Assembly: GCF_009711135.1 (NCBI RefSeq)
Contig: NZ_WMIC01000010.1
Location: 124,001 to 188,000 of the forward strand
Origin: Flavobacterium sp. LC2016-01
Lineage (GTDB): Bacteria > Bacteroidota > Bacteroidia > Flavobacteriales > Flavobacteriaceae
Length of the DNA: 64,000 nt
Direction: 5' to 3'
The notes beneath the pieces were generated by a model. The model had not been told where the DNA came from. It searched no databases and was given only the letters and a program-made list of their open reading frames with translations. Made by a program: the position numbers and the translations under genes. This document shows positions 51,763-60,301 of this stretch, in pieces (positions within the stretch are counted from its first letter, which is position 1; every line of letters begins with the position of its first letter).

Positions 51763-51799
51763 AACGTCTCAATTACCAAATTGAGGCGTTTTTTGTTTT
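51763..51799 (+). terminator. Terminator of the small charged protein
   Basis: 12-bp stem (51763-51774 and 51779-51790; one G-T), ACCA loop, then TTTTGTTTT. Confidence 0.85.
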
Positions 51800-51928
51800 A
51801 ATCGCTGTGGAAATTCATAAAAACCTGATTCTGATTGATATATAAACTACAATGGAAATTAGATTCATTTTACAAAGTGCAGTTGATTTTTATAAGTAAT
51901 ATCCTTTTTTGTTATTATCTGCTGTTGT

Positions 51929-52552
51929 ATGTCTGATGTAAATTTGTTTGAAACAAAAGCAAATTACATTATGAAACATTTTATAATACATCAAATTGCT
52001 CAATTAGAGAACTACGCTAAAGTCACTGTACGATTTGCAATTGCAGTAATTTTTATATGGATCGGCAGTCTTAAATTTTTTGCTTATGAAGCAGACGGAA
52101 TAGTTCCGTTTGTAGCAAATAGTCCCTTTATGAGTTTCTTTTATAACGCACCCAAAGACTATAAAACGTATCAAAATAAAGAAGGGGAATTTATAGCACA
52201 AAATCACGAATGGAATCTTCAGAATAATACTTATGGTTTTTCAAAAGGACTAGGTATTTTTTTAATAGGAGCCGGTATTCTTGTTGCATTACATAGAGTA
52301 GCGCCATTATGGAGTATGATAGGAAGTATACTAATATTCTTTACGACTTTAGGAACCCTTTCTTTTCTTATAACGACTCCGGAATGCTGGGTACCAAATC
52401 TCGGCGATTCTGATTATGGGTTTCCTTTTTTATCCGGAAGAGGCCGACTTGTTATTAAAGACATAGCGCTTTTAGGATGTTCCCTAATTACCATGAGTGA
52501 GTCGGCAAAATTGTATCTAAGAAATAATAATATAAAAAAAATGCAATTATGA
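51929..52552 (+). CDS. DUF417 (YkgB/RclC-like) inner-membrane protein
   Basis: Membrane protein of 207 aa with about four helices: RFAIAVIFIWIGSLKFFAYEADGIVPFVANSPFM (partly quoted; the DUF417 hallmark), GLGIFLIGAGILVALHRV, MIGSILIFFTTLGTLSFLITTPECWVPNLG (partly quoted) and the C-terminal LVIKDIALLGCSLITM. E. coli RclC of this family belongs to the reactive-chlorine operon, so an oxidant/electrophile role is likely. A second ATG at 51971 (MKHFIIHQ) may be the true start. Overlaps the next gene by 4 bases, which suggests translational coupling. First gene of a seven-gene operon. Confidence 0.82.
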   Translation: MSDVNLFETKANYIMKHFIIHQIAQLENYAKVTVRFAIAVIFIWIGSLKFFAYEADGIVPFVANSPFMSFFYNAPKDYKTYQNKEGEFIAQNHEWNLQNNTYGFSKGLGIFLIGAGILVALHRVAPLWSMIGSILIFFTTLGTLSFLITTPECWVPNLGDSDYGFPFLSGRGRLVIKDIALLGCSLITMSESAKLYLRNNNIKKMQL

Positions 52553-53085
52553 AAACCATCAATGTACCAACAAAAGAACAAGTGAGTAAACAATCGCAGT
52601 TATTGTTTGAAGCGATTACTAAGAAAATTGGAAAAGTGCCTAATCTTTATGCAACAATTGGTTATTCTGCCAATGCACTTAAAGGTTTTCTTGAGTTTGA
52701 GGAGGCTTTTAGCCATGGTACTTTTAGTGCCAAAGAAAGAGAAGGCATTAACCTTGTAGTTTCGCAAGTAAATCATTGCAATTATTGCCTTGCGGCACAT
52801 ACGATGCTTGCCGGTATGAAAGGTTATAATACTGATGAAATACTCGGATTAAGAAAGGGCTCATCTGATGACAGTAAATTTCAAACCGCCTTGCAGCTCG
52901 CAAAATCTATGGCTGAAAATAAAGGTGAAGCAGATGCATCTTTTAAAGATGCTTTTTTTGACGCAGGTTATACTGAGACAGATCTTATAGATCTTGTAGG
53001 TATTGTAACTGTACGAACATTTACAAATTATGTTTATGCTCTTACCGAAATACCGATCGATTTTCCAAAAGCTTCAGAACTTTAA
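52549..53085 (+). CDS. AhpD-like carboxymuconolactone decarboxylase-family protein
   Basis: Alpha-helical protein of 178 aa with the peroxidase-related AhpD motif HCNYCLAAHTML: Cys77, Cys80 and His84 form the CxxC-x3-H redox site. The rest follows the family layout (EREGINLVVSQVN before, DLIDLVGIVTVRTFTNYVYAL after). It probably works as a thiol peroxidase or reductant partner, with AhpC-type proteins. Translationally coupled to DUF417 (ATGA overlap). Confidence 0.87.
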   Translation: MKTINVPTKEQVSKQSQLLFEAITKKIGKVPNLYATIGYSANALKGFLEFEEAFSHGTFSAKEREGINLVVSQVNHCNYCLAAHTMLAGMKGYNTDEILGLRKGSSDDSKFQTALQLAKSMAENKGEADASFKDAFFDAGYTETDLIDLVGIVTVRTFTNYVYALTEIPIDFPKASEL

Positions 53086-53118
53086 ATAATTGGAATTGTA
53101 GAACCATAACGAATCAAA

Positions 53119-53535
53119 ATGATCATGAAAAAATATCCAATTCCTCCTTTTACACTAGAATCAGCAAAGGAGAAAATACAATTAGCCGAAGATGCCTGGA
53201 ATAGCCAGGATCCCCATAGAATAGCCCAAGCGTATACGATTGATAGCGAGTGGAGAAACCGTCATTTGTTTATTAATGGCAGGGAAGAAATTATTGCGTT
53301 TTTAACGGGCAAGTGGGAAAAAGAACTCGATTATAAATTGAAAAAAGAATATTGGGCCCATACGGAAAATCGCATTGCGGTAAGATTTGAATATGAATAT
53401 CATAACTCCGATGGAGACTGGTTTAGAGCGTATGGAAATGAAAATTGGGAATTTGATGAAGATGGTATTATGAAAAGAAGGTTTGCAAGTATCAATGATC
53501 TTCCCATTAAAGAAAGTGAAAGAAAGTTTAAATGA
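53119..53535 (+). CDS. DUF1348 / NTF2-like protein, copy 1
   Basis: NTF2-like (SnoaL-type) protein of 138 aa belonging to DUF1348: YPIPPFT opening, LAEDAWNSQDP, DSEWRNRHLFINGREEI, LKKEYWAHTENRIAVRFEYEYHN (partly quoted) and GNENWEFDEDG. The cone-shaped NTF2 fold can bind small hydrophobic molecules, but no catalysis is known. A second ATG two codons in (53125) may be the true start because copy 2 begins MSKRYPIPP. Second copy at 55338 is about 80% identical by eye, which implies a recent duplication within the operon. Confidence 0.82.
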   Translation: MIMKKYPIPPFTLESAKEKIQLAEDAWNSQDPHRIAQAYTIDSEWRNRHLFINGREEIIAFLTGKWEKELDYKLKKEYWAHTENRIAVRFEYEYHNSDGDWFRAYGNENWEFDEDGIMKRRFASINDLPIKESERKFK

Positions 53536-53582
53536 CTTTAAACAAATGAAAAGGTTAAAAAATAAATTAAAAAAGCAATGTT

Positions 53583-54452
53583 ATGAAAACAAGTTATCAC
53601 ACAAAAAAAATTAATGGAGTAGATATTTTTTATAGAGAAGCCGGTAACAAAGAAAACCCAACGCTTCTTCTCTTGCATGGTTACCCAACTTCTTCGCATA
53701 TGTTTCGCAATCTGATTAATTATCTGGCAGATGATTTTCATTTAATTGCTCCAGATTATCCAGGTTATGGAAGAACTGAACAACCACCAATGTCTGGTTT
53801 TGCTTATACGTTTGAGAATTTCAGTAATTTAATGAAAACGTTATTAGATGAACTGGATATTCAAAAATTCAGCCTTTATTTAATGGATTATGGTGCTCCA
53901 ATAGGTTTTAGGATTGCAAGCAGAAATCCGGAAAGAATTGATACGCTAATTGTACAAAATGGCTGTGCTTATGAAGAAGGTCTTGAAACTTTTTGGGATC
54001 CGATTAAAGCATATTGGAAAGACAGAAATAATAAGGAAGCCGAAAACACACTCAGAGGTTTTCATGATCCAAACGGATTGAAATGGCAGTACACCCATAG
54101 CGTTCCTGATCCAGCTGTAATTTCGCCAGATAATTGGGAAATCGATTTGAGACATTTAGAAAGATTAGAAAATGATGCTATTCAATTAGCCATGTTTTAT
54201 GATTATCAGACCAATGTAACTTTGTATCCTGAGTGGCAGGAATATTTTAGAAAACATGAGCCAGAGATGCTTATTGTTTATGGAAAAGATGATTATATTT
54301 TTCCAGGTTCCGGAGCAGAAGCCTTTAAGAAAGACGTGAAAAATCTTGAGTTTCATCTTTTTCCAACGGGTCATTTTGCATTAGAAAGTTTCGGGGATGA
54401 AATTTCGGCACTTATAAAAGATTTTCTTAAAAGAAAAACGGGTAAAAAATAA
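53583..54452 (+). CDS. Alpha/beta hydrolase, haloalkane-dehalogenase-like
   Basis: Cytosolic hydrolase of 289 aa. The oxyanion motif HGYPTSSHMFR (32-42) and the nucleophile Asp102 in YLMDYGAPIG place it in the dehalogenase/epoxide-hydrolase-type group, which uses Asp rather than Ser. The catalytic His is His264 in TGHFALESF. The cap is helical (FWDPIKAYWKDRNN). It likely hydrolyses a halogenated, epoxidised or lactone substrate. Paralogue at 60302 keeps DYGGPIG. It is the fourth gene of the operon. Confidence 0.85.
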   Translation: MKTSYHTKKINGVDIFYREAGNKENPTLLLLHGYPTSSHMFRNLINYLADDFHLIAPDYPGYGRTEQPPMSGFAYTFENFSNLMKTLLDELDIQKFSLYLMDYGAPIGFRIASRNPERIDTLIVQNGCAYEEGLETFWDPIKAYWKDRNNKEAENTLRGFHDPNGLKWQYTHSVPDPAVISPDNWEIDLRHLERLENDAIQLAMFYDYQTNVTLYPEWQEYFRKHEPEMLIVYGKDDYIFPGSGAEAFKKDVKNLEFHLFPTGHFALESFGDEISALIKDFLKRKTGKK

Positions 54453-54531
54453 GTTGAAGTAGTGCTTAAAAGATTCCTATTCCACGTACTAATTGCAAAA
54501 TTTAAACAAATAATATTTAAAACCGGAAAAT

Positions 54532-55218
54532 ATGACAACAATCAAAAATATAGTACTTGTCCATGGCGCATTTGCAGATGGCTCAGGTTGGAAAGGCATC
54601 TATAAAATACTCACTCAAAAAGGATATGAAGTAACTGTTGTACACAATCCTTTAACTTCTCTTGAAGATGGAGTAGAGGCAGTAAAAACGGCTTTAGACA
54701 AGCAAGAAGGCGAGGTTGTTCTTGTTGGTCATTCTTACGGAGGCGTTTTGATTACAGAAGCAGGTAATCATCCGAGTGTATCATCACTTGTATATGTTGC
54801 CGCTTTTCAGCCCGGCGACGGCGAGACTGCTTTGCAATGGATTCAGACCGCACCGCCAGCAGCGGAGAATGGGATTTTGCCAGTAGATAATAAAGGAATT
54901 ATTTATTATGCTAAAGATAAGTATCATTCAGGTGTCTGTGCCGATTTAAAAAAGGAAGATGCCGATTTTATGTACGCTTCCCAAGGCGCTTTTTATGCAA
55001 AAGGATTTGTGACACCAATTAAAAATGCGGCTTGGAAAACAAAACCGACTTACGGAGCGATTGCCACCGAAGACAAAAGTATTGTACCAGAAATTCAGGA
55101 AGCCATGTATGAACGCTCAAATACCAAAGTAACGCATATTAAAGGCAGTCACGCTATTTATATTTCACAGCCAGAAGCAGTGGCAGATATTATTATTTCG
55201 GCTTCTATTAAAGCGTGA
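54532..55218 (+). CDS. Serine alpha/beta hydrolase (EstA/salicylate-esterase type)
   Basis: Hydrolase of 228 aa with HGAFADGSGWKGIY (11-24), nucleophile Ser68 in GHSYGG and catalytic His207 in KGSHAIYISQP. The compact cap without large insertions matches the plant methyl-salicylate esterase-like bacterial group. It would cleave small ester or amide bonds. Follows the Asp-type hydrolase by 79 bases in the same operon; substrate unknown. Confidence 0.83.
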   Translation: MTTIKNIVLVHGAFADGSGWKGIYKILTQKGYEVTVVHNPLTSLEDGVEAVKTALDKQEGEVVLVGHSYGGVLITEAGNHPSVSSLVYVAAFQPGDGETALQWIQTAPPAAENGILPVDNKGIIYYAKDKYHSGVCADLKKEDADFMYASQGAFYAKGFVTPIKNAAWKTKPTYGAIATEDKSIVPEIQEAMYERSNTKVTHIKGSHAIYISQPEAVADIIISASIKA

Positions 55219-55337
55219 TTTTACTGGTTCTTGAAATATTTATTTTTTATAATTATTCATGAAAATGCTATAGAAAAGGAACATTTGACAATAGTTAAGT
55301 TTGTAATAATGAGATACATTAATTTAATATAATCACT

Positions 55338-55751
55338 ATGTCGAAAAGATACCCTATACCTCCCTTTACAGACAGAACAGCAAAAGAAAAAATACAGCTG
55401 GCCGAAGATGCTTGGAACAGCAAAGATCCTTATCGTGTAGTACAGGCGTATACAGTTGACAGCGAGTGGAGAAGTTGTGATTTGTTTATCAATGGAACAG
55501 AAGAAATTATAGATTTTTTATTCATTAAATGGAGAAAAGAGTTGAATTATAAACTCAAAAAAGAATACTGGGCTCATACTGATAATAGAATAGCAGTGAG
55601 ATTTGAGTATGAATATCATAATTCGCAAGGGCAATGGTTTAGAGCTTATGGGAACGAAAATTGGGAATTTGACGACAATGGTTTAATGAAAAAAAGATAT
55701 GCCAGTATTAATGATTTGCCAATTGAAGGAACAGAGCGAAAGTTCAAATAA
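55338..55751 (+). CDS. DUF1348 / NTF2-like protein, copy 2
   Basis: Protein of 137 aa nearly parallel to the 53119 gene, with the same KEYWAHTDNRIAVRFEYEYHN (partly quoted) and terminal TERKFK. Differences cluster in the middle (SCDLFINGTEEIIDFLFIKW against NRHLFINGREEIIAFLTGKW), the part lining the pocket, so binding may have diverged. Placed 14 bases before YceI. The 119-base gap before it may carry an internal promoter. Confidence 0.8.
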   Translation: MSKRYPIPPFTDRTAKEKIQLAEDAWNSKDPYRVVQAYTVDSEWRSCDLFINGTEEIIDFLFIKWRKELNYKLKKEYWAHTDNRIAVRFEYEYHNSQGQWFRAYGNENWEFDDNGLMKKRYASINDLPIEGTERKFK

Positions 55752-55765
55752 AAATTCATAAAAAC

Positions 55766-56293
55766 ATGGGAAAAACAAAATGGTTTATTGATAGAGCAAA
55801 CTCTGAAATTGGATTCAAAGCAAATCATATGATGTTTTCCAATGTACCTGGAGAAATACGTAAATTCAAATCATTAATTACGACCAGTGTTGATGTTTTT
55901 GATAATGCTAAAATTGAATTTGATGGTCAAATTAAATCCATCACGACTGAAAAAGAAGAATCTGAAGCAGATCAGTCAATCGCTGATTTGTTTTATGTAA
56001 ATCAATTTTCCAAAGTTACTTTTGAAGCGATTACTTTTGATAAAATTGACGAAGTTAATTACAAACTTACAGGTAACCTTACACTTTGTAATGTCACAAG
56101 ATTAGTAACTTTTGATGCTGAATTTAGTGGTTTGTTGAAAGAACCGTGGGGTGTAATAAAAGCAAGTTTTATTATTACTGGAATAATTAATAGAACGCAT
56201 TGGGATCTAAACATGAATAGAATGTTTGATACGGGCATTCCGATAAGTGAAGAACTAAAATTGAATATTGATCTTCGTTTTATTAGGAGATAA
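55766..56293 (+). CDS. YceI-family protein, cytosolic type
   Basis: Lipocalin-like beta-barrel of 175 aa. YceI pattern is clear: WFIDRANSEIGFKANHMMFSNVPGEIRKFKS (partly quoted), IEFDGQIKSI, VTFEAITF, LTGNLTLCNVTRLVTFDAEF (partly quoted) and WDLNMNRMFDTGIPISEELKLNIDLRF (partly quoted). YceI proteins bind isoprenoid or fatty-acid-like ligands. Typical members are exported, but this one starts MGKTKWFIDRANSEIGF with no signal peptide. Last gene of the operon; it ends 32 bases from the convergent regulator gene. Confidence 0.87.
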   Translation: MGKTKWFIDRANSEIGFKANHMMFSNVPGEIRKFKSLITTSVDVFDNAKIEFDGQIKSITTEKEESEADQSIADLFYVNQFSKVTFEAITFDKIDEVNYKLTGNLTLCNVTRLVTFDAEFSGLLKEPWGVIKASFIITGIINRTHWDLNMNRMFDTGIPISEELKLNIDLRFIRR

Positions 56294-56325
56294 AAAAACT
56301 TAATTGCAGAAAAACACATTTACAG

Positions 56326-57879
56326 TTAATTATCCGATAAATAATGTCTTTTACTTATGCCTAGTTTTTTCATTTTAGAATTCAGTGTGGTGTAAGGTAT
56401 TTTCAAAAAAGAAGCCGCACCGTTAGGTCCGGAAATTTTTCCTCCACACAATTTAAGTACTTTAAGGATGTATTCTTTTTCAAATTCATTCCATGGTTTT
56501 ATACTAGTATTATCAGTAGAAAGTATTGTTTTGTAGTTATTTGAATCTAATTCTTTAATAACTTTTCCTGGAGTTAATAATAATGCTCTCTCTATGGTAT
56601 GTTCTAATTCCCTTACATTTCCCGGCCAGTGATATGCTTTAAGGGAGTTAAAGAGGGAAGGAGCAATTGTTTTTAATGGTTTTTCATTTTTTGAGCAATA
56701 GTTATTTACAAAGAAAAGGGCAAGGTCTGCCAGATCATCTTTTCGATCCCTTAATGGCGCAATTTCAATTGGAAATACATTGATTCTGTAAAACAAGTCA
56801 GCTCTAAAATTCCCTGCAGTTACTTCTTCCAATAAATTTTTGTTGCATGATGTAATGATTCGGGTATCGACAATAATGGTGGTATTGCCTCCAATGCGCT
56901 GAATCTCTTTTTCCTGAATGGCTCTTAATAATTTTACCTGTAAGTCTAAGGTCATTTCATTTATATTATCAAGAAATAATGTTCCTTGATGTGCTTGTTC
57001 AAATTTTCCAATTTTTTGAGATATGGCGCCGCTAAAGCTTCCTTTTTCATATCCAAATAGTTCACTTTCTATTAAACTGTCTGGGATTGCTGCACAATTT
57101 ATTTTTATGAAAGGTTTTTTAGCTCTTTTTGAGTTCTGATGAATAGCCTTTGCAACAAGTTCTTTTCCTGTGCCGCTTTCGCCTTGTATTAGAACATTAC
57201 TGCTTGTAACGCTGACAAGTTTGATAAGGCTTCGAAGATTTTTTGTAGCTTCACTGTTGCCAATAATTCCCATATTGTCCGCTGTTTCTTCATTATTGAA
57301 TGTTTTGATATAGGTTTCAATTGGACCAGAAGCAAGGATGTTTTTTTCAAATAATAAAATATTTGTTATCGTAATTCCAAGTTGAGGCGATAACATTTTG
57401 ATCATATTTAAAATGTGTCTTTCAGGAGGAAGACCTTTAAAATCAAAGATTAGGACTCCTTTGCAATAGTTAAACGGAATAGAGCAGAAAACAATGTTTT
57501 GTGCATCTTTAAAAGTTTCTTTTATTAAGAATGGAACTCCGTTTTTATTTGCAAATTTATTTTTGGACAAAACAAAAGGTTCCGGCGAATTAAAAGCCGT
57601 CGCAAAGATTTCAGATTTATCAATAAAATATTCATTTTTATACTGATTGTAGTGGGAAGGAATATTATGATAAAAAAGATTGTAGTCTTTTTGCAATGCA
57701 TTTTCAAGACAAATCATCATCTGATTAAATCCAATTATTTGCTTTAATGTAGTATTTATGACATCATTAAGCTCGGTTTTTGTACTAATAGGAGCAAGGC
57801 TTCCGCTCATCAAAATAAGTTGAGATTGCTCATATTCTCTTTGTTCTAAACGAGTTTTAATATCTAAATTAGATCTCAT
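56326..57879 (-). CDS. GAF-linked NtrC-family regulator with degenerate AAA+ motifs
   Basis: Regulator of 517 aa. Residues about 30-180 form a GAF-like sensing domain, the AAA+ domain follows (about 205-430), and a Fis HTH ends it (GPNGAASFLKIPYTTLNSKMKKLGIS, partly quoted). Walker A GESGTGK (233-239) is intact. The Walker B is LFLDNINEM (301-309): the catalytic-type Glu after Asp304 is Asn305 (codon at 56965-56967), and the sigma-54 contact loop is GSFSGA (280-285) instead of GAFTGA. In the related regulator at 49523 both are canonical. Family knowledge says these sites drive ATP hydrolysis and sigma-54 contact, so function may differ. Confidence 0.85.
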   Translation of the reverse strand: MRSNLDIKTRLEQREYEQSQLILMSGSLAPISTKTELNDVINTTLKQIIGFNQMMICLENALQKDYNLFYHNIPSHYNQYKNEYFIDKSEIFATAFNSPEPFVLSKNKFANKNGVPFLIKETFKDAQNIVFCSIPFNYCKGVLIFDFKGLPPERHILNMIKMLSPQLGITITNILLFEKNILASGPIETYIKTFNNEETADNMGIIGNSEATKNLRSLIKLVSVTSSNVLIQGESGTGKELVAKAIHQNSKRAKKPFIKINCAAIPDSLIESELFGYEKGSFSGAISQKIGKFEQAHQGTLFLDNINEMTLDLQVKLLRAIQEKEIQRIGGNTTIIVDTRIITSCNKNLLEEVTAGNFRADLFYRINVFPIEIAPLRDRKDDLADLALFFVNNYCSKNEKPLKTIAPSLFNSLKAYHWPGNVRELEHTIERALLLTPGKVIKELDSNNYKTILSTDNTSIKPWNEFEKEYILKVLKLCGGKISGPNGAASFLKIPYTTLNSKMKKLGISKRHYLSDN

Positions 57880-58001
57880 ATTTACTGCTTTAGTTTGTAA
57901 AGAGTTAATTCGGCCGATTATGATTTCTCATGCAAATAATTTGTTATAGAAGAGGTGATTAAAGTTACTTTTTATTTTTAAAACATCAATGTGTTTGTTC
58001 A

Positions 58002-58925
58002 TTATATTTTAATATTACGAAGGTCTCGCGGAGTATGTCCTGTATGTTTTTTTAAAAAAATAGTGAAGTAGGAGATGTAAGGAAATCCAAGGCGATATGA
58101 AATTTCTTTTATAGAAAGTGAATTATTCTGAAGTAAGTTTTCGGCAGCAAGAACCGTTTTTTCGGTAATCCAATGACTTACCATTTTCCCGGTTCTTTTT
58201 TTAATTACATCCGAAAGATAATTGGCATGAATTCCCTGCATACTTGCATAGTCTTTAACCCTTAGTTGTGTTCGAGCTTTGCCTTCTTGTAACAGTTGGG
58301 AGTGATGTTCAAGGTTTTTAATGAATTGTTTTAAAATATCGTGCTCTTTATCCTGTGCGAGCTGTTTATCATAATCTTGCCAAAAATTTCGTTTAATTCT
58401 TAGCAGAAGACGCGTTACCAGATTCGCAATAATATTTTTTTTGAAAGGTGAGTTTCCCCGATTAATGATGTCAATTTGATGACAGATACTGCAAAGATCT
58501 TCAAAATTTTCAGAGGCCATATTTTCAGGTATAACGGTCTCAAGCACTAGAAAAGGAAATGTTTTGAAAAGTTCAACTCCCGCATATTTGGCAAGAAATC
58601 GTTCAGAAAATTTGATGTGATAAATTTCATCAAGACTATACCATTTCAGTTCCCGATGCGTGTCTGGCCGACTGAAAAAAAGTGTTTTCGGTGCGACTTC
58701 TAATGTGTTTGTTTTGGTTGTATAAAGTCCAGAGGCTTTGATGGCTAAAGTAAGCGAAAAACAATTAGAATTGAACCACAATGCAGTATCATGAGACTGA
58801 TCTGAATGAAATTTGACATTAAGACTCCCGAATTCATCATCGTTTACATGTTTTTTCATAGATGTCCTATCTGAACTACTTTTAGTGAGCCCTTTTTTGC
58901 ATTCAATGGTTTCATTTGGTATCAT
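58002..58925 (-). CDS. AraC-family regulator, copy A
   Basis: Transcription regulator of 307 aa. The N-terminal cupin-like domain contains FFSRPDTHRELKWYSLDEIYHIKFSERFL (partly quoted). The C-terminal AraC HTH pair is RVKDYASMQGIHANYLSDVIKKRTGKMVSHWITEK (partly quoted) and SIKEISYRLGFPYISYFTIFLKKHTGHTPRDLR (partly quoted). It is a tandem paralogue of the next gene (58980) and probably tests a ligand of the hydrolase cluster. In-frame Met23 is an alternative start. Confidence 0.85.
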   Translation of the reverse strand: MIPNETIECKKGLTKSSSDRTSMKKHVNDDEFGSLNVKFHSDQSHDTALWFNSNCFSLTLAIKASGLYTTKTNTLEVAPKTLFFSRPDTHRELKWYSLDEIYHIKFSERFLAKYAGVELFKTFPFLVLETVIPENMASENFEDLCSICHQIDIINRGNSPFKKNIIANLVTRLLLRIKRNFWQDYDKQLAQDKEHDILKQFIKNLEHHSQLLQEGKARTQLRVKDYASMQGIHANYLSDVIKKRTGKMVSHWITEKTVLAAENLLQNNSLSIKEISYRLGFPYISYFTIFLKKHTGHTPRDLRNIKI

Positions 58926-58979
58926 GATTATAATAAATTTTTAACGTTAAAAAAATGATGAAACGAGACTGCTTAAAAA

Positions 58980-59900
58980 TTACATAAGACTAAAATCTCT
59001 TCTAAATGTACCTGGGGCATTTTGGGTATGTCTTTTGAAGTAGTTATAAAAATAATTGAGATCGTAAAAACCATAAAGTGTAGCAATATCTCTCATGGGT
59101 TTATCGGTATATTTCAGCAAATACTGAATGTCTTCGATTAGTTTTTCGTGAATCCACTGATTAACAGATTTTCCGGTCGCAGTACTTACAATTTTAGATA
59201 ATGTCGATTCATTAAGATTTTGTTTTTTCGCATAATCATTGATATGAAGCAGTGTATTAGAATGTCCTGAGGCGATCTTGCTGAAATTATCTTCAATGTC
59301 ATTGATAAAGTTAGTGACGTAGGCATTATATTTTTTTTGCAAATCCTCAGACTTATTTCCAAATTGTTCCTGACGAATCAATAAGAGAAGATTAAAAATA
59401 AGATTTGTGATTAATTCATGTTTATACGGTTCTTTAGAAATGGCTTCGTTGTAAATTTCAAGACAGGTCGTTTCAAAACTTTTCATCATTTTATCCGCGA
59501 GTTTTATAATGCAATTTTTAGAATTTTCTAATTTTTGAATTTCATCTATTCCTGAAGGCCAATGTTGCAGAAGAAATTTTTTGCTGAAAGTGATCGTATA
59601 TGCTTTACCCAAAGCAGACCATTTACTGGCAAGAAATGAATCAGGTCTTGAAAAAAGTATGCAGTTTTGACTAAGTTCAAAAACAGAATTGCCTATGAAA
59701 TACGTAACAGTTCCTTCAACGACGACAATTATACTATAATGATCGGGTCTGAAAATTGGCGTTTGATAAGGCAGCTCCATTCCGAGTTGTTCCATGCGAA
59801 CTATTGCAAAATCATCACTATCGATATAATCAAAAACAGGAAGATCCATAAAAGCCAGACTGTCAGTGAATTTTCTAACAGTTGTCAATAGCGGTTTCAT
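58980..59900 (-). CDS. AraC-family regulator, copy B
   Basis: Transcription regulator of 306 aa. N-terminal domain: FSRPDSFLASKWSALGKAYTITFSKKFL (partly quoted), matching the copy A motif FSRPDTHRELKWYSLDE. C-terminal HTH: HINDYAKKQNLNESTLSKIVSTATGKSVNQWIHEK (partly quoted) and PMRDIATLYGFYDLNYFYNYFKRHTQNAPGTFR (partly quoted). It is divergent from the alpha/beta hydrolase at 60302, making that gene its most likely target. 54 bases separate it from copy A on the same strand. Confidence 0.86.
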   Translation of the reverse strand: MKPLLTTVRKFTDSLAFMDLPVFDYIDSDDFAIVRMEQLGMELPYQTPIFRPDHYSIIVVVEGTVTYFIGNSVFELSQNCILFSRPDSFLASKWSALGKAYTITFSKKFLLQHWPSGIDEIQKLENSKNCIIKLADKMMKSFETTCLEIYNEAISKEPYKHELITNLIFNLLLLIRQEQFGNKSEDLQKKYNAYVTNFINDIEDNFSKIASGHSNTLLHINDYAKKQNLNESTLSKIVSTATGKSVNQWIHEKLIEDIQYLLKYTDKPMRDIATLYGFYDLNYFYNYFKRHTQNAPGTFRRDFSLM

Positions 59901-60301
59901 GTTAATTGATATTGAGAAATGGATAGTATAGAAGATTTGTCAAGTTTATCAGAGGAAATAGAATCTTTATCCTTTTTCAATTGCTTCTTATTTGGGACTG
60001 CTGAGGTTTGAAATGCTTTCATAAACTTTAATATTTGGTTCTTAATGGTTTATGAGTACAAATCAATTTTTTTGCCTTTTTAGTTAAAGTGTTGATTATG
60101 AGGGTTTTTTGTTTTTTATGAGTTTGAATTTTTTACTTTATTTCGCCATTTTACAAAAAGATTTACAAAATGTTATATTTCAAAAATCTTTATTTTATGT
60201 AATTTTTAATTGGATTATGAAAGATTTGCGCTTTTGATTAATGCGTAAATTTGTATAGGAGAGACAGGTTTTTATAAAAAATAAATTAATAAATAAGACA
60301 T
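59901..60301. promoter_or_regulatory. Divergent promoter region of AraC copy B and hydrolase
   Basis: AT-rich 401-base gap without a gene. On the + strand TAAATTTG (60246-60253) matches TAnnTTTG 49 bases before the hydrolase start. Upstream is an 8-bp dyad AAAGATTT (60157-60164) / AAATCTTT (60184-60191) that could be an operator. Confidence 0.45.

Noticed and set aside
54490..54531. Possible sigma-54 promoter before the serine hydrolase (CCACGTACTAATTGCA)
   Set aside because: It lacks the GG at -24 and the spacing to TTGC is wrong for a GG-N10-GC site.
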